The position numbers and the translations under genes are program-made. This document shows, piece by piece, positions 1-4,607 of a stretch of DNA of 5,173 bases. The stretch lies in contig JANQRM010000590.1 in NCBI GenBank assembly GCA_028284565.1, forward strand, positions 1-5,173, written 5' to 3'. Each line of letters starts with the position of its first letter. The stretch's first letter is position 1. A model generated the notes under the pieces. It did no database searches, was not told the DNA's origin, and was given only the letters and a program-made list of their open reading frames with translations. Origin of the DNA: Anaerolineae bacterium. Lineage in GTDB: Bacteria; Chloroflexota; Anaerolineae; Aggregatilineales; Phototrophicaceae.

Positions 1-1
1 C

Positions 2-823
2 ACTGGCGAGTCCATTCATCCGTTGCCAGATTTTCGCTTTCCATTTGAGAATGAAGCCGTTCCGCGCAACCGCCTCCAACAGAACAGTATCCACGCCTAT
101 GCCAATATCTCGTTGTCTCGCTTCCCCACATTTACCTTGTCTGACCTCGATTTTCTCCATGTCACTTTCATTCAAGGCGGAGAACGCTTCCTCATCACCG
201 CATGGGAAGATATTATTCGGCGGCAATGGGTGATTGCAGACCGTACGGGCAACGAAGTTAAGCGCATCCCCATGGCAGGCTATGATGTCAGAGGCACGAG
301 TGATGGCTTCGTATATCTAACCGAATTAGGGGAACAGATTGTGCTTGTTAGTGTGGATACACGCGCCTTCCTCAACAACGGCGAGACAATCTGGGTAGGC
401 AGTGGTGATTGGCATTTGGTCTGGTCGTCGATGGATGCAAGCGACAATCTCATTCCCTTCGCCCAACTCGCTTCAGCAGTTGAAGCACCCGCTTCGCTCT
501 CTATTGTCGGCGCAACTCCCACGCTTGCACCTACGCCTTTCCCCATGCTCTATGTCGGTTTAGAGGCACAGGTGCAGATGTTTGATGACCAACTCCTCAA
601 CCTGCGCGACGCACCAACAACCAGTTCCGATGTACTAGCATTCCTCAAGACAACGACCTATCTCACCTTACTAGAAGGTCCCCTAGAGGCAGAAGGCTAC
701 AGTTGGTGGCGAGTCCAAGTTGGTAATCGAGAAGGTTGGGTTGTGGATAATATCGAAGGGGGACAGACCGTCATCCCGCGCCAGCCTATCACAGAGGAAG
801 ATGAAGACGAAGCAACCCAATAA
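2..823 (+). CDS. C-terminal part of a protein with a bacterial SH3 domain (5' partial)
   Basis: The frame is open from the window edge: codons before the TTG at base 23 read TGESIHP without a stop, so that TTG is an internal Leu and the real start is upstream. The visible 273 residues have two parts. The first ~160 (for example GERFLITAWEDII, WVIADRTGNEVKRI, GFVYLTELGEQIVLVS) are short beta-strand-like segments that could be propeller blades, but I cannot name a family. A Thr/Pro-rich linker (ATPTLAPTPFP) follows, then an SH3b/SH3_3-type domain of ~65 residues with the hallmark LNLRDAPTTSSDVLAFL start, a WWRVQV core and a GREGWV-like NREGWVVD end. The tail is acidic (EEDEDEATQ). SH3b domains usually sit in secreted or envelope proteins and bind wall or protein ligands. 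The location here is inferred, because the N-terminus is missing. The SH3 call is secure; the overall function is unknown. Confidence 0.85.
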   Translation, partial: TGESIHPLPDFRFPFENEAVPRNRLQQNSIHAYANISLSRFPTFTLSDLDFLHVTFIQGGERFLITAWEDIIRRQWVIADRTGNEVKRIPMAGYDVRGTSDGFVYLTELGEQIVLVSVDTRAFLNNGETIWVGSGDWHLVWSSMDASDNLIPFAQLASAVEAPASLSIVGATPTLAPTPFPMLYVGLEAQVQMFDDQLLNLRDAPTTSSDVLAFLKTTTYLTLLEGPLEAEGYSWWRVQVGNREGWVVDNIEGGQTVIPRQPITEEDEDEATQ

Positions 824-889
824 TCCACCCTTTATGAGGTGGGTCGAAAAGATGAGGTGTTAATCGCTCAGTTTCATTGTTATAAAATC

Positions 890-918
890 ATGACTTTTTA
901 ATCAATTCACTCTATAAT
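890..918 (+). promoter_or_regulatory. Sigma70-like promoter of the 957-1466 gene
   Basis: The -35 box ATGACT (890-895, 4 of 6 matches to TTGACA) and a perfect -10 box TATAAT (913-918) are separated by 17 bases. Transcription would start near 925, giving an untranslated leader of about 32 bases. That leader contains no convincing Shine-Dalgarno sequence before the ATG at 957. The region is AT-rich compared with the flanking genes. Confidence 0.65.
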
Positions 919-931
919 AGGAATAGTGAAT
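905..931. repeat. Perfect 7-bp inverted repeat around the -10 box (possible operator)
   Basis: ATTCACT (905-911) and AGTGAAT (925-931) are exact inverted copies with a 13-base gap holding the TATAAT box. Their centres are 20 bases apart, about two helical turns, the geometry expected for a dimeric repressor occluding the -10 region. A role as operator is inference; the symmetry itself is seen directly. Confidence 0.4.
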
Positions 932-956
932 AACTAAAAATCAACAGCCATCCACT

Positions 957-1466
957 ATGTCTGAACAAAAAAGCAAACGCAAATCAAAAGCCGATCGTAA
1001 ACACCTCAGCCATACCTTCCCCACACATTACAGTGTTCATCATGCTAAAGCTGTGATTCATGATTATCTGACGGACTTGGGCTATGACAAAGTTCAGGAT
1101 TCGCCCCTGATTTATCAGCGGGGTTCAACGCTTAAGTCCATGCATCTGGTCATCGGCGGACCACCGAGTAGCTTGGAGTCCTTCTGGGAGATTGATATTT
1201 GGCAAGATGAGGAAGAAGCAACTTATGTCTCCGTCGAACTCCATCCGCAAGTTCCCGATGGTATCGCCGCCTTCCGCTTGGATTGGCAATATTGGACAGC
1301 TGAAATTGTGGAACTCAAAGTCATACTTGAAGGTGGAGAATCGAATCTGAAAGCCTTACGATGGGCAGACCATCGGGCGTGGCTCTTGGGGACAGGGATT
1401 TCCATCTTGATGCTACTGGTGAGTATTGGCTTGCCCTTGCTCATTTTATGGTGGATGTTTTTCTAA
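957..1466 (+). CDS. Hypothetical protein with a single C-terminal membrane anchor
   Basis: I do not recognise a named family. The ATG at 957 follows a good promoter but lacks a clear Shine-Dalgarno sequence. The 169-residue product begins with a strongly basic tail (KSKRKSKADRK, residues 5-15). A soluble alpha/beta-looking region covers about residues 25-130 (HAKAVIHDYLTDLGYDKV, then alternating strands such as LIYQRGS, MHLVIGG, WEIDIWQ, TYVSVELHP). The last ~28 residues (142-169) are one hydrophobic segment ending LILWWMFF directly before the stop. With no signal peptide and the anchor at the extreme C-terminus, the soluble part is probably cytoplasmic and tail-anchored. The stop lies 9 bases from the stop of the convergent STAS-like gene, with no terminator between them, so the two transcripts probably overlap at their 3' ends. 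Coding is well supported; function is unknown. Confidence 0.8.
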   Translation: MSEQKSKRKSKADRKHLSHTFPTHYSVHHAKAVIHDYLTDLGYDKVQDSPLIYQRGSTLKSMHLVIGGPPSSLESFWEIDIWQDEEEATYVSVELHPQVPDGIAAFRLDWQYWTAEIVELKVILEGGESNLKALRWADHRAWLLGTGISILMLLVSIGLPLLILWWMFF

Positions 1467-1475
1467 TTCCTGACA

Positions 1476-1844
1476 TCACGCTTCTAATATGGCGTGCGCT
1501 TCCTCTAGGGTTTCGACATAGGCGATCATCTGAGCAAATTCATCATAAATACGTGCAAAACCATCCAGAATAATTTTCATGGAACGATTGCAACCAATCA
1601 ATAAGATGACCCCCATGTTGGCAGGGCGAGTTAGAATCGCTTGTCGTAGATAGGGAAAGCTATTGAAAGGAATAAAGTGGGATTGTGTAATATCGACTAA
1701 TACATCCACCACGTCGTCGGTACGCTCTATCATCGCATAGGCTTGGTTGAAGGTAAACTTATATTCCTCCCATGTCCATTTACCAACCAGTTCCCAAACC
1801 AAATAGGTATTTGCCTCGTTGCCCCATTTGACCCGAATGCTCAT
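1476..1844 (-). CDS. Small SpoIIAA/STAS-like protein
   Basis: The 122-residue product opens MSIRVKWGNEANTYLVWEL and continues with GKWTWEEY (21-28), an amphipathic helix with AYAMIE (35-40), the buried strand DVLVDIT (47-53), a second helix (PYLRQAI), the strand MGVILLIG (77-84), and a last helix ending LEEAHAILEA. This strand-helix order, with a D(I/L)T-type loop after the central strand, fits the SpoIIAA-like/STAS fold; from memory, similar ~120-residue proteins recur in Chloroflexota. STAS proteins typically act as anti-anti-sigma factors or partner-binding switches in the cytoplasm. I see no clear phosphorylatable Ser at the classical site, and no anti-sigma kinase or sigma factor gene nearby, so the partner is unknown. 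ATG at 1844 is the chosen start; upstream is non-coding and AT-rich with no strong ribosome site or promoter. The gene converges on the 957-1466 gene. Confidence 0.75.
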   Translation of the reverse strand: MSIRVKWGNEANTYLVWELVGKWTWEEYKFTFNQAYAMIERTDDVVDVLVDITQSHFIPFNSFPYLRQAILTRPANMGVILLIGCNRSMKIILDGFARIYDEFAQMIAYVETLEEAHAILEA

Positions 1845-1852
1845 GAGTGAAC

Positions 1853-1861
1853 TGTGGATAA
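1853..1861 (-). promoter_or_regulatory. Isolated consensus DnaA box
   Basis: The minus strand reads TTATCCACA, the exact 9-base DnaA box consensus, 8 bases upstream of the STAS-like gene's ATG. No second close match was seen in the surrounding 80 bases, so this is not an origin. It may be chance or a lone DnaA-responsive site in the leader of that gene. Confidence 0.2.
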
Positions 1862-1930
1862 CGTGAATAAATTACAATTAAGATTACCGTATTTTGTATT
1901 ATTACACAAACTCTTGGATATTAGGGAATT

Positions 1931-2982
1931 TCAAGTCAGTTGTTCTATTTGCGTCATACGAACACGAATGAGCCTATATGTTTGCAGGTGATGTATATAT
2001 TTCTCTCATACAACGTGTCGCCTTCTTCAATAATCGTATTGCCGTTTGGAACGAGAATTTCTTGACCGCGAGAGATTTACACAATCAAGCTCTCCTCTGG
2101 AGAGCCTAAATTGACAATCTGCCGATCAAATGTCGGTGAATCCGCCCGAATCGTGATCTCAGCTATTTCGCTCAGAATGTCGTCATGGAAATCAATTGAA
2201 AAGGATATTGTGGTTTCGGAGTGAATGAACCGCAATTTTAAGAAACTTCGCAACAGCAATCAACGTCGAACCTTGGAGTAAGACGGATAGAAGCACTACA
2301 AAAAATACGATGTCAAAAATGAATCAGTTTGTGGAATGCCGGCAAGCAAAGGAAAGGTTGCCAGTACAATCGGCGTTGCCCCGCGAAGCCCGACCCAAGA
2401 AATCATCAACGTATCTGGCAGGTCAATTTTGACCCGAAAAGCGATATAAAAACACTCTACAGTCTGGCAATAAAGATCAAAGCCAGCGCAATTAATAGGC
2501 CGACACTAGCAACAGACAAAAGCAGGAGTTGGATGGGAAGACCAATAATCCCAAGGATACAAACATCACGATTTGCATGAGCCAAGCTAACCTATCATGA
2601 AAATGTGATAAGCTGTTCTTGTGGACAAAATTTTGGCTAGACATCACCAAACCAAGAATATAGACTGCCAAAAAACCGTTCCCGCCCACAATCGCTGAGA
2701 TTAATACACCTAGCGTTGATATAGAATGCCCCATCAGAATATCGGACGTTAAAGATCAATAGGGGTATTTAATCCTCCAGAAAACAAAATAAAAATTAAG
2801 GCGATAATCCCCAAGAACTGAGCGTTGGACGGATCATTAAATTCAATCCTACCAATTCCTTCTGTCCCCGCTAACATACCAATGAACAAAAAATAGCCAA
2901 TAGAGAAACACTTAAGCGAGTGGATATTTTGCTCGACAATCCGCAATACTCCACCTAAGAGAATACTCTCAATGCCGTCCAT
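1931..2982 (-). pseudogene. Decayed CPA1-type (CvrA/NhaP2-like) K+/Na+:H+ antiporter with RCK_C domain
   Basis: No intact frame exists, but joining minus-strand fragments gives a recognisable antiporter. In order: start MDGIESILLGGV (ATG at 2982, preceded by AAGG 8 bases upstream), LSSKISTRLSV (other frame), [117 protein letters not shown], then a TrkA_C/RCK_C part (ADSPTFDRQIVNLGSPEESL, GQEILVPNGNTIIEEGDTLY) and an end LIRVRMTQIEQLT with TGA at 1931. These match the family's membrane and regulatory domains. Frameshifts fall near 2943, 2890 (T6 tract), 2735, 2530, 2425, 2317, 2240 and 1975. Stops interrupt the expected frame at 2749-2751, 2457-2459 and 2077-2079. Between STLGVLIS and GGNGFLAVY roughly 130-145 codons are missing (estimated from memory of E. 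coli CvrA). Intact relatives exchange monovalent cations for protons at the inner membrane; this copy cannot. Confidence 0.88.
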
Positions 2983-3058
2983 ATGATTTGCCTTAATGCA
3001 TGATTGTTTGAAATGTCATTTTGGATGATGCAATGGACGGGCGTTGGATGATTCATCG

Positions 3059-3108
3059 CTCGTCTAAATTAAATAGAGCTGTCACATAATTTAGACTAGA
3101 ATTTTTTT
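3059..3108 (+). terminator. AT-rich hairpin followed by a T-tract (orphan terminator or mobile-element relic)
   Basis: GTCTAAATTA (3062-3071) and TAATTTAGAC (3087-3096) are perfect 10-bp inverted arms with a 15-base loop. Two more pairs (3059-3060 with 3098-3099) extend the stem across one mismatch. Seven Ts (3102-3108) begin shortly after the stem on the plus strand, giving a terminator-like layout. However, no plus-strand gene lies upstream, so if functional it would stop antisense transcription toward the citrate synthase gene's 3' end. The low-GC stem could instead be a remnant of a small inverted-repeat element. Confidence 0.35.
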
Positions 3109-3137
3109 ATCTATCTGAGTTGTTACAAGCAGTTTAT

Positions 3138-3191
3138 CTATTGACAGCTCACAAGCAGACATGCTATCAAGATCAAAGAACGTCGGATCAT
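3138..3191 (-). pseudogene. Remnant of a lipoprotein gene: ribosome site plus signal peptide, then stop
   Basis: The minus strand carries GGAG (3198-3201), a 6-base spacer, and an ATG at 3191 opening a 17-codon frame, MIRRSLILIACLLVSCQ, then TAG. This is a textbook lipoprotein signal: basic n-region (RR), hydrophobic core, and a lipobox LVSC placing the lipidated Cys at residue 16. Nothing mature follows. An overlapping frame stays open a little longer (SIDKLLVTTQIDKKILV, to a stop near 3095), consistent with a frameshift just after the Cys, but it also ends at the hairpin at 3059-3099. It starts 36 bases after the citrate synthase stop, so it may once have been co-transcribed with that gene. 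The body of the gene is presumably deleted or mutated beyond recognition. A short open frame could arise by chance; the ribosome site plus lipobox make that less likely. Confidence 0.5.
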
Positions 3192-3227
3192 CGCAATCTC
3201 CAGAAATAAATTTTTGCTTCACCGTTT

Positions 3228-4463
3228 TCAAGAACTAGGTTGTTGCCCTATATAGGTTGCGCGGGGACGAATGAGCCAATCCGCTAGGTATTGCTCGATG
3301 GCATGTCCAATCCAGCCCATGGTGCGTCCCAGTGCAAACATGGCTAAGGCACTGCCTGATGGCAACTTCAATGCACGAGATAAAATCACCAAACCAAAAT
3401 CCAAATTGGGGTGTTCGCCAGTACTGTTCAACATTGCCTCTTGAACCGCAACTCCCAGTTCAATTGCTGGTGAATTCGGAGCATGTTCTGTTACCCAATC
3501 CAGCAAGAATTTCCCACGGGGGTCGCCATCAGGGTAGAGCTTATGCCCAAAACCGGCAATCGGTTCATCCCGACGTAAACGCCCTTCGATGACCGTTTTT
3601 GCATGATTCGCTTCATCAATCTCTCGCAAGAAGGCTTCGACTCGTTCTGTGTGACCACCATGGCGTGCGCCCTGTAACGCCGCCAAACCTGCCATAACAC
3701 AGGCATAAGGAGTAGACCTTGTGGACGCGACCACTCGTGAGGCAAACGATGAAGAATTCAATTCATGGTCAGCACAGACAATCAAACTTGCATTGAATAG
3801 AGCAATTGACGATTCATCCTTGGAACACCAGCCTCGTTGTAACATCTCTGCAATCGACAGTTGGTCTGAGACATCTCCCGCCGCCACAGATGCCATCAGT
3901 CGTAACAAGCGCGCCCCTGTCATCGTCACTTTGTCCTGACGTAAATCATAGGCTGTGGGGTCGTCTGCCGCCGCAATCGGTAGGAAGGTCTGGAAGGCTT
4001 GTATGGGGGATAAGGCAGTCCCATCCATTGTCACATGTAGCAACATCGTCGCATATTTTTTTGCCGAGGGATAAACATCTGCATCAAATAAAGAGACGAC
4101 ACCCTCTGTTGTACCAGTCCATAAGAGTGTTGCGACAGCTTCAGCAGAACTCGACTTTGCTAATGCAAATGCATCATATCCGCGATAATAGAGCTTACCA
4201 TTGTCAATTAAGGTAATCGCAGATTCCATCACAGGCGAACCCCAGTGCAAGGCTTCTTGTGCCAATTGTTCAGGATTACGTCGTCCTTCACGTCGGGCAA
4301 TGAGCTTCTCGACATCCTCCGCGTAATAGCGTTTTCGTCTTTTGCTTCCAGCTACTGCTTCAGACCGTATAGTCCCACGACTGACATAGGCGTAAAGTGT
4401 CTGCATATTGACATTGAGCTTCTCAGCGGCTTCTTTCGCACTCAAATAGCGGGATTTGGACAT
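3228..4463 (-). CDS. Citrate synthase-family enzyme with N-terminal MerR/excisionase-type DNA-binding domain
   Basis: The 411-residue product is a fusion. Residues ~5-55 form a winged helix-turn-helix of the MerR/excisionase type: YLSAKEAAEKLNV, QTLYAYVSRGTI, then a basic wing KRRKRYY and AEDVEKLI. Residues ~75-405 are a citrate synthase fold, starting with the LYYRGYDAFALA strand/helix. The active-site set is visible: His233 in ADHELN, His268 in ARHGG, His307 in GFGHKLY, Arg316 in DPRG, Asp355 in NLDFG, and the C-terminal RPRATYIG Arg. It should therefore condense oxaloacetate with an acyl-CoA in the cytoplasm, as citrate or 2-methylcitrate synthase. Arg before the second His and HTE after it (where typical enzymes have LHG.AN) place it in the divergent citrate synthase-like group, so the exact substrate is uncertain. 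It is monocistronic behind its own promoter; ATG at 4463 follows a weak GAGAA site. A regulatory role for the fused domain is inference. Confidence 0.92.
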   Translation of the reverse strand: MSKSRYLSAKEAAEKLNVNMQTLYAYVSRGTIRSEAVAGSKRRKRYYAEDVEKLIARREGRRNPEQLAQEALHWGSPVMESAITLIDNGKLYYRGYDAFALAKSSSAEAVATLLWTGTTEGVVSLFDADVYPSAKKYATMLLHVTMDGTALSPIQAFQTFLPIAAADDPTAYDLRQDKVTMTGARLLRLMASVAAGDVSDQLSIAEMLQRGWCSKDESSIALFNASLIVCADHELNSSSFASRVVASTRSTPYACVMAGLAALQGARHGGHTERVEAFLREIDEANHAKTVIEGRLRRDEPIAGFGHKLYPDGDPRGKFLLDWVTEHAPNSPAIELGVAVQEAMLNSTGEHPNLDFGLVILSRALKLPSGSALAMFALGRTMGWIGHAIEQYLADWLIRPRATYIGQQPSS

Positions 4464-4486
4464 CAGTCAGGTTCTCACAATCAGAC

Positions 4487-4508
4487 AGAATGGCATGTGC
4501 CTCATTCT
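4487..4508. repeat. 6-bp inverted repeat overlapping the citrate synthase -10 box (possible operator)
   Basis: AGAATG (4487-4492) and CATTCT (4503-4508) are perfect inverted copies separated by 10 bases, with centres 16 bases apart. One arm lies within the -10 box and the other just past the expected transcription start. A dimeric DNA-binding protein there would block the promoter. The fused helix-turn-helix of the downstream enzyme is an obvious but untested candidate. Arms this short can occur by chance. Confidence 0.3.
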
Positions 4509-4532
4509 ACAAAAGGGGAAGGGAGTAATCAA
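4504..4532 (-). promoter_or_regulatory. Sigma70-like promoter of the HTH-citrate synthase gene
   Basis: On the minus strand, TTGATT (4532-4527, 4 of 6 matches) and TAGAAT (4509-4504, 5 of 6) are separated by exactly 17 bases. Initiation would be near 4497, giving a leader of roughly 34 bases before the ATG at 4463. It lies just downstream of the terminator of the preceding gene, so the citrate synthase gene is a separate transcription unit. Confidence 0.65.
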
Positions 4533-4550
4533 CCAATGCTCAGTGAAAGC

Positions 4551-4584
4551 AAAAAACGACACCCCATAATGAGATGCCGTTTTT
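4551..4584 (-). terminator. Rho-independent terminator of the spondin-domain gene
   Basis: Read on the minus strand, AAAAACGGCAT (4584-4574) pairs with GTGTCGTTTTT (4562-4552) across an 11-base loop, and the 3' arm ends in a run of six Ts (to 4551). Two of the eleven pairs are G-U, which form only in minus-strand RNA; on the plus strand they become A-C mismatches. It begins 24 bases after the spondin gene's stop codon, which fits termination of that gene. Confidence 0.6.
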
Positions 4585-4607
4585 GAAGGGAGGGGGACTA
4601 ACTCTCT

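Noticed and set aside
23..25. TTG as start of the SH3-domain gene
   Set aside because: The frame is open upstream to the window edge, no ribosome site precedes it, and the protein sequence looks mid-domain. The gene is 5' truncated by the window.
825..842. CCACC/GGTGG hairpin after the SH3-domain gene as a terminator
   Set aside because: The stem is only 5 pairs with an 8-base loop, and no T-tract follows on the plus strand.
2329..2580. Plus-strand open frame of 83 codons
   Set aside because: It is antisense to the antiporter pseudogene, has low-complexity basic composition, and has no ribosome site or family resemblance.
2077..2982. Separate small genes at 2077-2259, 2492-2734 and 2749-2982 on the minus strand
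   Set aside because: Each is a piece of the same broken antiporter. The first lines up with the RCK_C domain and the other two with successive membrane segments, and none has an independent start signal except the original ATG at 2982.
3021..3052. Direct repeat TTGGATGAT (3021-3029 and 3044-3052)
   Set aside because: There are only two 9-base copies in a low-complexity intergenic stretch, with no array or associated gene. It is not a CRISPR or iteron set.
3125..3158. Direct repeat ACAAGCAG (3125-3132 and 3151-3158)
   Set aside because: It is two short copies, one inside the lipoprotein signal-peptide codons. Chance is sufficient.
3141..3170. Plus-strand promoter-like TTGACA-N18-TATCAA
   Set aside because: No plus-strand gene follows, and the bases coincide with the codons of the minus-strand lipoprotein signal peptide, which explains them better.
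3806..4216. Plus-strand open frames opposite the citrate synthase gene, including this 136-codon one
   Set aside because: They are shadows of a well-conserved coding sequence on the other strand, with no recognisable domain.
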